The notes: generated by a model from the letters alone, not told the origin. DNA of 33,894 bases from an uncultured Clostridia bacterium (GCA_946411525.1 CAMKEI010000023.1:1-33894), one strand, 5' to 3'; shown: positions 24,678-33,331, numbered from the stretch's first letter. A program made the numbers and translations.

Positions 24678-25757
24678 ATGAGTGATTATAATCCGAATAT
24701 TCCCCCGAAAAAGAGGCCTTTCAGCCTGCAATTGGATCCGGCGAAGTTTGAACCGGCCACCGATGAGGAAAAAGCACAGCAGGAGGTTATGCGGGAGAGC
24801 ACCACGTTCTTCCGGGACGGTATGCGTAAGCTGTTCCATAACCCGCTGGCTGTCGGTTCCATGATTGTGCTCCTGGTCATTCTTGTGACCATAGTCATTG
24901 CTCCGCTGATTGTTCCTTATTCCTACAGCGGAATGATTACAGTAGACGGAAAACGTGACAAGAGCGCCAAAAACCTGCCGCCTTTTACCTACTCCAAACT
25001 GGAACAGCAGGCGATTGACAACGGTGAAACGGTGTTTCCCCATATTTTCGGGACAGATGAGCTTTGCCGCGACTATTTCATCCGGGTGATTTACGGTGCC
25101 AGGGTATCACTGTCAGTTGGTTTTTTTGCCTCGCTGATTGTGCTGATTATCGGTCTGCTTTACGGTTCCATCGCGGGTTATGCCGGTGGGCGGACGGACC
25201 TGATAATGATGCGGATTGTGGACATCATCTATTCATTGCCGGATACGCTGATGGTGATCCTGCTTTCCGTTGTTCTGGATCAATTGCTGGGCCAAAGCCT
25301 GCAGAATACCGCCTTGGCTAGTATCGGTCCCAATATGCTGTCTATGTTCGCTGTCTTCGGACTGCTGTACTGGGTGGGTATGGCCCGCCTGGTCCGGGGA
25401 CAGATCCTGAGCATCAAGAACAACGAATATGTGCTGGCAGCCCAGGCGATGGGCGCCAAGCCCGGGCGGATTATCCGGAGGCACATTCTGCCCAACTGCA
25501 TGAGCGTTATCATTATTTCCACTGCACTGCAGATCCCGTCGGCCATCTTTACCGAAAGTTTTCTGAGCTTTATCGGCCTGGGCGTACAGGCTCCGATGCC
25601 TTCACTGGGTTCCCTGGCCAATTCGGCGCGCCAGGCCCTGCAGGCCTATCCTTACAAAATGATTTTTCCGGCGGTGGGAATCTGCCTGATTGTTTTGTCA
25701 TTCAATTTGCTGGGCGACGGTCTTCGTGACGCCTTCGATCCTAAACTGAGGAAGTGA
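24678..25757 (+). CDS. oppC: Oligopeptide ABC transporter permease OppC
   Basis: 359 residues: a cytoplasmic N-terminal tail of about 55 residues, a first membrane segment, a large external loop containing FGTDELCRDYF (the usual GTDxxGRD motif, with Cys in place of Gly), then the five-helix core. The coupling motif is YVLAAQAMGAKPGRIIRRHILP. The ending GDGLRDAFDPKLR is characteristic of DppC/OppC. It starts 17 nt after oppB with a GAGGAGG site and pairs with OppB in the membrane. Confidence 0.93.
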   Translation: MSDYNPNIPPKKRPFSLQLDPAKFEPATDEEKAQQEVMRESTTFFRDGMRKLFHNPLAVGSMIVLLVILVTIVIAPLIVPYSYSGMITVDGKRDKSAKNLPPFTYSKLEQQAIDNGETVFPHIFGTDELCRDYFIRVIYGARVSLSVGFFASLIVLIIGLLYGSIAGYAGGRTDLIMMRIVDIIYSLPDTLMVILLSVVLDQLLGQSLQNTALASIGPNMLSMFAVFGLLYWVGMARLVRGQILSIKNNEYVLAAQAMGAKPGRIIRRHILPNCMSVIIISTALQIPSAIFTESFLSFIGLGVQAPMPSLGSLANSARQALQAYPYKMIFPAVGICLIVLSFNLLGDGLRDAFDPKLRK

Positions 25758-25761
25758 TCCC

Positions 25762-26769
25762 ATGAGTGAAATGCCATTGCTTCAGGTGAAGAACCTGCAC
25801 ACCTCCTTTTTTACGGACGCCGGCGAAGTGAAAGCTGTAAACGGTATCTCGTACAATCTGGATGCCGGAAAAGTGCTGGGGATTGTCGGGGAGAGCGGCA
25901 GCGGCAAGAGCGTGTCTGCCTATTCCGTCCTGCGCATTCTGACAGATACCGGCCGTGTGAAAGAAGGGGAAGTCCTTTTCAAGGGCGAGAACATTCTGAA
26001 GTATTCTGAGCAGCAGATGCAGAAGTTCCGCGGAAGCAGGATTTCCATTATCTTTCAGGATCCCATGACTTGCCTGAATCCCACGTTTTCTATCGGCAGC
26101 CAGCTGCGGGAAGCTATCCGAATCCATACGGACCGCAATAAGGAGGAAATCCAGGCAAGAGCCCTGGAGATGCTGCAGCTGGTCGGGGTCAATGAACCGG
26201 AAAAAAGGCTGAAGCAGTATCCTCATGAATTATCGGGCGGTATGCGGCAGCGGGTTATGATTGCCATGGCGCTTGCCTGTGAACCTGACATTCTGATTGC
26301 GGATGAACCGACGACAGCACTGGATGTGACCATCCAGGCGCAGATTCTGGAGCTGATGCAGGACCTGCAGAGGAAACTGGGCATGGCCATTATCATGATC
26401 ACGCATGACTTAGGCGTGATTGCCGATATGTGCGACGAGATTATTGTGATGTACGGCGGCAAGGTCTGCGAACGGGGAACCGCGGATGAGATATTCTATA
26501 ATCCGCGTCATGAATACACAAAAGGTCTGATCCGTTCCATTCCCCGGATTTCGGAAAAGCACGAGAAACTGATTCCGATCTCCGGCTCTCCGGTGGACCT
26601 GCTGAACCTGCCCAAGGGCTGCGCTTTTGCCGCACGTTGTGACCATGCGATGAAGATCTGTCTGGAACAGCCTCCGGAGGAAGTCAGGGTTAATGACTTC
26701 CATATTGCCGCCTGCTGGAACAACGTAAAACAGATGATGGACGAGGCAAAGGATGGTGAGGAAACATGA
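25762..26769 (+). CDS. oppD: Oligopeptide ABC transporter ATPase OppD
   Basis: 335 residues. Walker A GESGSGKS near residue 40, signature LSGGMRQRV, Walker [14 protein letters not shown] and the H-loop ITHDLG are all present. The C-terminal peptide-transporter extension contains [15 protein letters not shown], with regularly spaced Cys residues of the type that bind an Fe-S cluster in some OppD/DppD proteins. It starts 4 nt after oppC, so its ribosome site lies inside the oppC end. It overlaps oppF by ATGA (26766-26769), indicating coupled synthesis of the two ATPases. Confidence 0.94.
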   Translation: MSEMPLLQVKNLHTSFFTDAGEVKAVNGISYNLDAGKVLGIVGESGSGKSVSAYSVLRILTDTGRVKEGEVLFKGENILKYSEQQMQKFRGSRISIIFQDPMTCLNPTFSIGSQLREAIRIHTDRNKEEIQARALEMLQLVGVNEPEKRLKQYPHELSGGMRQRVMIAMALACEPDILIADEPTTALDVTIQAQILELMQDLQRKLGMAIIMITHDLGVIADMCDEIIVMYGGKVCERGTADEIFYNPRHEYTKGLIRSIPRISEKHEKLIPISGSPVDLLNLPKGCAFAARCDHAMKICLEQPPEEVRVNDFHIAACWNNVKQMMDEAKDGEET

Positions 26770-27731
26770 GCGGGCAAAAGCATCTGTTGGATGTGCGCGG
26801 CCTCAAGGAGTATTTTCCTGTCAAATCCGGCATGCTGAACAAGATGCTGCTGAAAGCAGTGGATGATGTTTCCTTCACCATAGATGAAGGAGAGACCCTG
26901 GGACTGGTGGGAGAGTCCGGCTGCGGAAAGACGACTGTGGGCAGAACTCTGCTCTATCTGTACAAGCCGACAGCCGGTGAGGTATACTTTGACGGACAGC
27001 TGGTTACAGAAAAGAACATCGGCGACTTCCGCAAGGACATGCAGATTGTGTTCCAGGATCCCTATTCCTCCCTGAATCCCAGGATGACCGTTGCGGATAT
27101 CATCGGTGAACCGCTGGACATTCATAAACTATACAGTTCCAAAAAGGAGAGGGCAGACCGGATTGCCGAACTGCTGACGCTTGTGGGACTGAACAGCGAG
27201 CATGCCAACCGTTATGCACACGAGTTCTCAGGCGGCCAGCGCCAGCGGATCGGAATTGCACGGGCACTGGCGGTCAATCCTCGCTTTATCGTGTGCGATG
27301 AGCCGGTTTCCGCGCTTGATGTATCCATTCAGGCTCAGATTATCAATACCTTTGAAGACCTGCAGCAGAAGCTTGGAATCGCCTATCTGTTTATTGCCCA
27401 TGATCTGCTGGTGGTTCAGCATATGAGCAGGCGAATTGCTGTTATGTATCTCGGGCGGATTGTCGAGATCGGACCGGCGGGTGATATCATTGGCTCCCCG
27501 GTGCATCCCTATACTGAATCGCTGATTTCAGCCATTCCCATGCCTGACCCGGAGACGGCAAGGCATAAACACCGCATTATCCTGGAGGGTGACGTGCCGT
27601 CTCCGCTCCGTATGCCCAAAGGCTGCCCTTTCCGTACCCGGTGCCGCTATGCGACAAAGGAATGCGAGGAAAGCCGCCCCGAACTGAAAGAAATCGCTCC
27701 TGACCGGTTTGTGGCCTGCCACAACCGGTAA
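26766..27731 (+). CDS. oppF: Oligopeptide ABC transporter ATPase OppF
   Basis: 321 residues, partner ATPase of OppD. Walker A is GESGCGKT near residue 45. The signature reads FSGGQRQR, with Phe for the usual Leu, as commonly seen in OppF. Walker B is [13 protein letters not shown], and the H-loop is IAHDLLVV. The Cys-containing C-terminal segment [14 protein letters not shown] parallels that of OppD. Start ATG overlaps the oppD stop. A UUCG hairpin follows before oppA. Confidence 0.94.
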   Translation: MSGQKHLLDVRGLKEYFPVKSGMLNKMLLKAVDDVSFTIDEGETLGLVGESGCGKTTVGRTLLYLYKPTAGEVYFDGQLVTEKNIGDFRKDMQIVFQDPYSSLNPRMTVADIIGEPLDIHKLYSSKKERADRIAELLTLVGLNSEHANRYAHEFSGGQRQRIGIARALAVNPRFIVCDEPVSALDVSIQAQIINTFEDLQQKLGIAYLFIAHDLLVVQHMSRRIAVMYLGRIVEIGPAGDIIGSPVHPYTESLISAIPMPDPETARHKHRIILEGDVPSPLRMPKGCPFRTRCRYATKECEESRPELKEIAPDRFVACHNR

Positions 27732-27743
27732 ACTGAATATCCG

Positions 27744-27762
27744 CCGGCTCTTCGGAGCTCGG
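27744..27762 (+). other. UUCG-capped hairpin between oppF and oppA
   Basis: GCTC (27747-27750), loop TTCG (27751-27754), GAGC (27755-27758), with weaker outer pairing. A C(UUCG)G tetraloop in the 65-nt gap may mark an mRNA processing or stability site that favours oppA expression. The oppA gene follows a full TAAGGAGG-like ribosome site in an AT-rich leader. Confidence 0.4.
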
Positions 27763-27796
27763 GTCGATATAAATTATTTAAGGAGGAATCTATCCC

Positions 27797-29452
27797 ATGA
27801 AGAAACTGTTAGCTCTTCTGTTGGCTGCCATGATGGTATTCGGCTGCGTTTCCGCGTTTGCCGATGAAGGCAGCGAACCCGACTGGACCGGCTATGATGC
27901 CCGCATTGCGGAGATCAAAGCGACCACAGACTTTGCCGCCCGTGAAAAGCTGCTGCACGAAGCGGAAGACGAACTGATGGCTACCGGTGCTATCGTTCCG
28001 ATCTATTACTACAACGACGTGTACATGGCGAAGGAAGGCTTGACCGGCTACTATTCCAACGCGTATGCCACCAAGTTCTTCATGTATGCCGACTTTGGCG
28101 AAAACACCACCCTGCGCCTCCAGCTGGCTTCGGAGCCGGATAAGCTGGATCCCGCTCTGAACAGTTCCGTGGACGGCGCCTGCCTGGCTGCCAACAGCTT
28201 CGGCGGTCTGTATACCTATGATGCCAACGGCGAGCTGGCTCCCAACTTTGCGACCGGCTATGAAGTCAGTGACGACGGCCTGGTTTACACCTTCACCATC
28301 CGCGACGGACTGAAGTGGTCCGATGGTACCGAACTGAACGCCAAGGACTTCGAGTATTCCTGGAAGCGCGCTGCTGCTCCCGAAACCGCTGCCGACTACA
28401 GCTACATGTTCGACGGCATCAAGGGCTATCCGGATGACCTGCAGGCGATTGCTTCCGAAGACGGAAAGACCTTTACCGTAACCCTGAACGCGCCCTGCGC
28501 CTACATGCTGGACCTGGCTGCATTCCCCACCTTCTTCCCAGTGCAGAAGGCATGTGTTGAAGCTTCCGCCACAGCCGAAAATCCCGGTGCCTGGGCGCTG
28601 GAAGCCGGCTTTGTCTCCAGTGGTGCTTTCGTGCTGGAAAGCTGGGAGCATAACCAGTCCATGGTTTATGTGAAGAACCCCAACTACTGGGATGCCGAGA
28701 ATGTTAAGCTGGAGCGCCTGGAGTTCATGCTGAGCGATGACGATACTGCTATCTTTGCCGCATATCAGAACGGCGACCTGGACTTCACCGATTCTGTACC
28801 TACCGATCAGATCGCTTCTCTGCTGGACAACCCCGAGTTCCATATTGTGGATGAACTGGGCACCTATTATGTGATCTTCAACGTGAAGTCCGACCTGTTT
28901 GCCGGCAAGACCGTAGAACAGGCTGCTGCGATGCGGAAGGCCATGAGCCTGCTGATCGATCGTCAGTATATCATTGATACTGTCGGGCAGACCGGACAGA
29001 AGATTGCCACCTCCTTCATTCCTGCCGGTATGCTGAACGGCAACGGCGGCATCTTCAAGGATGCTTCCGGCTGGAACTATCCGAACGGTGCTGACGGATA
29101 CTATGCTGAAGAGCCCAACGTGGAAGAAGCGATCGAGCTGCTGAAGAGCGCTGGTTTCGAATTTGACGCGAATAACATGCTGTCCGCTTCAACCCCCATC
29201 GCCTTCGAGTATCTGACCAACAACACCTCCGGTCATATCGCGATTGCCGAGTGCCTGCAGCAGGACTTCGCGCAGATTGGCATCAATATGACTATCAAGT
29301 CCATTGACTGGGCTGTGTTCCTCAACGAGCGCAAGGAAGGCAACTTCGGTATCGCCCGTAACGGTTGGATCGCGGACTTCAATGACCCGATCAACATGCT
29401 GGAGATGTGGACTACTGTTTCCGGCAACAACGACGCTCAGTTTGGCCGCTGA
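27797..29452 (+). CDS. oppA: Peptide-binding protein OppA, apparently circularly permuted
   Basis: A 551-residue family 5 solute-binding protein, the extracellular receptor of the adjoining OppBCDF importer. A signal peptide (about 1-22, FGCVSAFA; Cys17 is a weak lipobox candidate) is followed at about 25-100 by a segment that in this family is normally the C-terminus: YDARIAEIKATTD, AAREKLLHEAEDELM, IVPIYYYNDVYMAK, then GYYSN and KFFMYADF. The canonical beginning, TLRLQLASEPDKLDPALN, comes only at about 105. The protein then runs in normal order to WIADFNDPINMLEMW and stops at NNDAQFGR, where the missing module would normally follow. All parts are in one frame, with an intact start, a strong AAGGAGG ribosome site and a terminator after the stop. 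Substrate: peptides, by family and operon. Confidence 0.9.
   Translation: MKKLLALLLAAMMVFGCVSAFADEGSEPDWTGYDARIAEIKATTDFAAREKLLHEAEDELMATGAIVPIYYYNDVYMAKEGLTGYYSNAYATKFFMYADFGENTTLRLQLASEPDKLDPALNSSVDGACLAANSFGGLYTYDANGELAPNFATGYEVSDDGLVYTFTIRDGLKWSDGTELNAKDFEYSWKRAAAPETAADYSYMFDGIKGYPDDLQAIASEDGKTFTVTLNAPCAYMLDLAAFPTFFPVQKACVEASATAENPGAWALEAGFVSSGAFVLESWEHNQSMVYVKNPNYWDAENVKLERLEFMLSDDDTAIFAAYQNGDLDFTDSVPTDQIASLLDNPEFHIVDELGTYYVIFNVKSDLFAGKTVEQAAAMRKAMSLLIDRQYIIDTVGQTGQKIATSFIPAGMLNGNGGIFKDASGWNYPNGADGYYAEEPNVEEAIELLKSAGFEFDANNMLSASTPIAFEYLTNNTSGHIAIAECLQQDFAQIGINMTIKSIDWAVFLNERKEGNFGIARNGWIADFNDPINMLEMWTTVSGNNDAQFGR
27869..28096 (+). other. Displaced C-terminal module within oppA
   Basis: This stretch encodes OppA residues 25-100. 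From Tyr33 it aligns without gaps over 46 residues to residues 711-756 near the C-terminus of the second binding protein in this window, with 11 identities by my count, including D, R, E, M, P and Y anchors. The comparison shows that it is a terminal module placed at the opposite end. Confidence 0.8.
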
Positions 29453-29476
29453 TTGACGGACGACAGAGTATAACAG

Positions 29477-29506
29477 GAGGGACGCCGTCTGGCGCCCCTC
29501 TTTTTT
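29477..29506 (+). terminator. Intrinsic terminator of the opp operon
   Basis: GAGGG-A-CGCC (29477-29486), loop GTCT, GGCG-C-CCCTC (29491-29500), then six T. One A-C mismatch interrupts a 10-position stem. It lies 24 nt after the oppA stop and before the convergent M42 gene. Confidence 0.92.
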
Positions 29507-29517
29507 CGTGCTTCAGA

Positions 29518-30552
29518 TTATTCCGTGATGTATGCCAGTGTCAGGTCGAAGGTGTTCTTCAGGCCGTCGGTATGCGTGCGCTCATAGCCGTGGCTGTTGG
29601 CGGTGCCGGGACCGATGGCGGCATGCCGGATGTCATAGCCGGCCAGGACGGAACCGTCCCCGTCGGAGCCGTAGTGGGGCGTGAAGACGTCCATAACATA
29701 ATCCAGGCCGGCTTTTTTCGCGGTTTCCCGGAGCTCGGCGGTTATGCCGCTGTGATAGGGGAAGCGGCTGTCCTTGGCGAAGATGGAGACCTTATGCTCT
29801 TCGGAATTCTGGTCGGGACCTGTCGGCGCGATATCCAGTGCGAGAATATCCTTCACGCCGTCCGGCAGCCATGTCGTGCCGTGCCCGATCTCTTCGTAGC
29901 AGGCAAAGAAAGCAATGACTTTCCGTTTCAGCGGCAGGCCGTTTTCCCGGACGGCTTTCATGATGTTCAGCAGGACAGCGGCACAGGCCTTGTCATCGAT
30001 AAAACGGCTTTTGATATAACCGCCGGACAGGGTGAAACGCGGTTCCAGCGCGATATAGTCGCCGGTTTCCACGCCGAGGGCCCGGGTATCTTCCGCAGTC
30101 TTTACCGGATTGTCCAGCACGATGCAGACGTTGGTGCGGAAATCCCCCTGCACCGAACGGAGTTCTTCTTCGGTCACATGGATCGAATTCGGTGTGCGGC
30201 AGACAGTGCCGGTCAGAACGTCACCTGCACCGGTGTAAACCCGGACGTTCTCCGTGACGCAGTAGAAGGGATACAGACCGCCCACGGGGCATACATTCAG
30301 GGTGCCGTCCGGGTTGATCCGGCGGACCATGAGGCCGATATCGTCCAGGTGGGCGGTAATCACCAGCGGATCGCCTTCCCCGCCCAGATCCGCGAGCACA
30401 CCGCCCTTGTGGGTGAACGACGGCTCAAATCCAAGCGTCCGGATTAACTCTGCGGTTTTTTCCTGTATGGCCCGGTACTGGCCGGTGGTGGAATCCACCG
30501 CCAGCAGCTGCTGAAAGGTGCCGAGGGTATACTGTTCGTCGAAAAAACTCAT
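29518..30552 (-). CDS. M42 family metallopeptidase (glutamyl/deblocking aminopeptidase type)
   Basis: A 344-residue cytoplasmic aminopeptidase of the dinuclear-metal M42 family, which trims N-terminal residues from peptides. Metal-site motifs are visible: TAHLDDIG (His and Asp), FIDDKA (bridging Asp), CYEEIGHG (catalytic and ligand Glu pair), ALDIAP (Asp) and the terminal NSHGYERTH (His). The PNSIHV and LEPRF segments also fit. The ATG at 30550-30552 follows AGAGG by 7-8 nt and begins MSFFDEQ; in-frame ATGs at 30570 and 30579 are less likely because they lack a ribosome site. It lies between two peptide importers, so imported peptides are the likely substrates. Some M42 members were named endoglucanases, but the peptidase assignment is preferred. 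Confidence 0.9.
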   Translation of the reverse strand: MSFFDEQYTLGTFQQLLAVDSTTGQYRAIQEKTAELIRTLGFEPSFTHKGGVLADLGGEGDPLVITAHLDDIGLMVRRINPDGTLNVCPVGGLYPFYCVTENVRVYTGAGDVLTGTVCRTPNSIHVTEEELRSVQGDFRTNVCIVLDNPVKTAEDTRALGVETGDYIALEPRFTLSGGYIKSRFIDDKACAAVLLNIMKAVRENGLPLKRKVIAFFACYEEIGHGTTWLPDGVKDILALDIAPTGPDQNSEEHKVSIFAKDSRFPYHSGITAELRETAKKAGLDYVMDVFTPHYGSDGDGSVLAGYDIRHAAIGPGTANSHGYERTHTDGLKNTFDLTLAYITE

Positions 30553-30600
30553 ATGCGCGCCTCTTTTCATATTATGCATGGTGCTACCAGTACAGACTTT

Positions 30601-30629
30601 ATTGTACCTGTCAGACGCTTATCCGTCAA
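30601..30629 (-). promoter_or_regulatory. Promoter of the M42 peptidase gene
   Basis: On the minus strand, TTGACG (30624-30629) and TACAAT (30601-30606) are separated by 17 nt. Confidence 0.75.
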
Positions 30630-30749
30630 AGGCTGAAGAAAATTGTTTTTTTACTGTTTTTTGGCCGGTCTATACAATATATTTGAAAAAACACCGGTAA
30701 TATTCCCAATATCTATGCATGAGAGGTGAATATATACATCCGGTACCGT

Positions 30750-30778
30750 TTGCAATTCGCCTGACAATATGTTATCAT
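30750..30778 (+). promoter_or_regulatory. Promoter of the second peptide-binding protein gene
   Basis: TTGCAA (30750-30755) and TATCAT (30773-30778) are separated by 17 nt, giving a leader of about 100 nt. A second candidate lies upstream: TTTACT (30650-30655) and TACAAT (30673-30678), also 17 nt apart. The gene-free stretch 30553-30885 otherwise holds only the M42 promoter and the repeat described next. Confidence 0.6.
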
Positions 30779-30792
30779 GCCATAACACAACT

Positions 30793-30827
30793 TAATACAG
30801 AAAATAAACTGTATTTGTTCTGTATTA
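30793..30827 (+). repeat. Inverted and direct repeats in the leader of the second peptide-binding protein
   Basis: TAATACAGAA (30793-30802) is inverted as TTCTGTATTA (30818-30827). The heptamer CTGTATT occurs at 30809-30815 and 30820-30826, 11 bp apart, and as its complement AATACAG at 30794-30800. This could be an operator cluster or an mRNA stem-loop. A later hairpin, ATCGGG-CCCGAT (30838-30854 region), precedes an AT-rich tract and the AAGGAGG site. Confidence 0.5.
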
Positions 30828-30885
30828 TTTCGATTATATCGGGCGGGTCCCGATTAATAAAATTTTTTAAGGAGGCTCCCAAACC

Positions 30886-33255
30886 ATGAAGAAACTCTTG
30901 GCTCTGCTGCTGACTGTGTGCATGCTCGCAAGCGTGACCGCCGTCTTCGCAGAAGAAGCTGCTGCCGCGGACATCCCGCTGGTTGTGGCGGAAAACACCC
31001 TGTCCCAGAAATTCAGCCCCTATTTTGCGGACACTGCCTATGACCAGGATGTGGTCAGCATGACGCAGATTGGCATGATGACCACCGACCGCGTCGGCGG
31101 AATCATCTACAACGGTATCGAAGGCGAGACCATTCCGTACAACGGAACGGACTACACCTACTACGGCACCGGTGATCTGACCGTCAACTATGACGAAGCC
31201 AGCGACGTCACCACCTACGGATACAAAATGCGTGAAGATCTGAAGTTCTCCGACGGAGAGCCCGTGACGATCGACGACGTCATCTTCACTTATTATGTTT
31301 ATCTGGATCCGGCCTACAACGGCTCCACCACGCTGAAGAGCTACGACATCCTGGGCCTGCAGGCTTACCTGACCCAGATCCCGGAAGCGAACGTGGCTGA
31401 GGTTTCCGCGATTGCCGAAGCCGTGAAGGCAGCTTTCGCCGCCAACGGCGCGGGATACACAGTGGCTGAAGGCGATGCCTTCACCCAGGAAGTGTATGAC
31501 AACTATGCCGCTGCGATCACCGAAGCCTGGAAGGCCGACCTGCAGGGCATCGTGGATTATGTGTACGCCAACTACGGCGAAGCTTATGCCGAGCAGATTA
31601 CCGGCAAGACCTTTGAGGAAGTCGGCGAGTCCGACGCCCTGAAGATCTTCCTGGCTGGCAACCTGTGGGGCTTTGCCATCGAGAATCCGGAATGCACGAT
31701 GGACGACCTGTACGCCTCCGCCTCCACCAAGTACGGCGGAAGCTATGATGCATACCTGGCTGCCGGTGAATCCGCCACAGGATCTTCCGCTGACAGCATC
31801 AATTCCAGCCTGATGAGTGCTGCGGCCGCCGCGGCCGGCGTTGACACCAGCGCGGGCGTTCCCAACATCTCCGGTATCACCCGTGTGGACGATTACACTG
31901 TGGAAGTTAAGGTTAAGGGCTTCAGCGCTCCCGCCGTGTACTCCATCCTGGGCCTGAACATTACCCCCATGCACTACTATGGCGATCCCGCCCAGTATGA
32001 CTACGCGAACAATCAGTTTGGCCATCCCTACGGCGACCTGAGCATCGCGCAGAGCAAGACCGATCTGCCCATGGGCGCCGGCCCCTACAAGTTCGTCAAG
32101 TATGACAACCGTGTTGTATACTACGAAGCGAACGAGAACTACTTCCTCGGCGCTCCGAAGACCAAGACCATGCAGTTCAAGGAAACCAACTCCGCTGAAG
32201 TGGCTTCCGCTGTTCAGACCGGCACTGCCGACGGCGGCGAAATGACCGGTAACAAGTCCAACTTCGAAATGCTGCGCTCCTTCAACGACAACGGCGAAGT
32301 GACCGGCAACGTCGTAACCACCTACAGCGTGGCAAACCTGGGCTACGGCTACATCGGCATGAACGCCGACACTATGAACGTTGCGGGCGAACCCGGCAGC
32401 GAAGCGTCCAAAAACCTGCGCAAAGGTCTGGCCACCATCCTGGCCGTGTACCGCGATACCGCGTTCGACAGCTACTACGGCGACGCCGCGGCTGTCATCA
32501 ACTACCCGATTTCCTCCACCAGCTGGGCTGCTCCGCAGGCCACCGACGAAGGCTATCGCGTAGCGTTCTCCGTGGACGTGGACGGCAATCCCATCTACAC
32601 TGCTGAGATGGGCGCTGAAGAAAAGTACGAAGCTGCCAAGCAGGCTGCGATCGGCTTCTTCAAGGCCGCCGGCTACACCTTCGATGAAGCGGAAGGCAAG
32701 TTCACCGCCGCTCCCGAAGGCGCTTCCATGAGCTATGAAGCGATCATCCCCGGCGACGGCACCGGCGATCACCCGTCCTTCGCGATCCTGACCGACGCCC
32801 GTGAAGCCCTGGGCTCCATCGGCATCGAGCTGAAGATCAACGACCCGGCGGATTCCAACGTGCTGTGGGATGCCCTGGACGCCGGCACCCAGAATATCTG
32901 GTGCGCTGCCTGGGGTTCCACCATCGATCCTGACATGTATCAGGTCTATCATTCCTCCAACATCGTGGGTAAGGGCGGCAGCGACAGCAACCACTACCAC
33001 ATCCAGAGCGAGGAACTGGACAAGCTGATCCTGGATGCCCGTCAGAGTGCCGATCAGGCTTACCGCAAGGAAGTCTACAAGGCTGCTCTGAACGAGATCA
33101 TGGACTGGGCGGTTGAAATCCCCGCCTATCAGCGCCAGAACATCGTCATCGCCAGCACCGAGCGCGTGAACATCGACACCATCACGCCCGACGTCACCAC
33201 CTATTGGGGATGGCTGGCTGAAGTTCAGCTGCTGGAAATGAACGCTACCAAGTAA
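30886..33255 (+). CDS. Large family 5 peptide-binding protein with helical insertion
   Basis: A 789-residue extracellular solute-binding protein, much longer than the usual 500-600. A signal peptide (about 1-22) is followed by the canonical order: YGYKMREDLKFSDGEPVTIDDVIFTY (about 111-136), then an Ala-rich, mostly helical stretch at about 158-326 that I take as an insertion, then GITRVDDYTVEV, MGAGPYKFVKYDN, and a normal C-terminus (708-789) including WAVEIPAYQRQNIVIAS. The insertion has repeated Tyr/Ala/Glu helices and no motif I recognise. A TTAAGGAGG ribosome site precedes ATG 30886. It is followed by a stable hairpin and then an OppB/DppB permease, so it is probably the receptor of a second peptide (or nickel/oligosaccharide) importer that continues past the window. 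Confidence 0.88.
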   Translation: MKKLLALLLTVCMLASVTAVFAEEAAAADIPLVVAENTLSQKFSPYFADTAYDQDVVSMTQIGMMTTDRVGGIIYNGIEGETIPYNGTDYTYYGTGDLTVNYDEASDVTTYGYKMREDLKFSDGEPVTIDDVIFTYYVYLDPAYNGSTTLKSYDILGLQAYLTQIPEANVAEVSAIAEAVKAAFAANGAGYTVAEGDAFTQEVYDNYAAAITEAWKADLQGIVDYVYANYGEAYAEQITGKTFEEVGESDALKIFLAGNLWGFAIENPECTMDDLYASASTKYGGSYDAYLAAGESATGSSADSINSSLMSAAAAAAGVDTSAGVPNISGITRVDDYTVEVKVKGFSAPAVYSILGLNITPMHYYGDPAQYDYANNQFGHPYGDLSIAQSKTDLPMGAGPYKFVKYDNRVVYYEANENYFLGAPKTKTMQFKETNSAEVASAVQTGTADGGEMTGNKSNFEMLRSFNDNGEVTGNVVTTYSVANLGYGYIGMNADTMNVAGEPGSEASKNLRKGLATILAVYRDTAFDSYYGDAAAVINYPISSTSWAAPQATDEGYRVAFSVDVDGNPIYTAEMGAEEKYEAAKQAAIGFFKAAGYTFDEAEGKFTAAPEGASMSYEAIIPGDGTGDHPSFAILTDAREALGSIGIELKINDPADSNVLWDALDAGTQNIWCAAWGSTIDPDMYQVYHSSNIVGKGGSDSNHYHIQSEELDKLILDARQSADQAYRKEVYKAALNEIMDWAVEIPAYQRQNIVIASTERVNIDTITPDVTTYWGWLAEVQLLEMNATK

Positions 33256-33289
33256 GTTCTGACCGGAATCAGCGAAACTGAAATCAACT

Positions 33290-33331
33290 CCCTGGCCGGT
33301 CTCTGTCCTTCGGGACGGGGACCGGTCAGGG
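33290..33331 (+). other. 19-bp UUCG hairpin between binding protein and permease
   Basis: Left arm 33290-33308 and right arm 33313-33331 pair throughout (three G-T wobbles), capped by C(TTCG)G. The flank AAAATTCAACTTTT is not a clean T-run. This is probably an mRNA 3'-end stabiliser or partial terminator that raises binding-protein output over the permease. Confidence 0.75.

Noticed and set aside
30775-33000. 741-codon minus-strand frame opposite the large binding protein
   Set aside because: The sense strand has a promoter, ribosome site, signal peptide and family motifs; the antisense frame arises from GCC/GGC-rich codon use.
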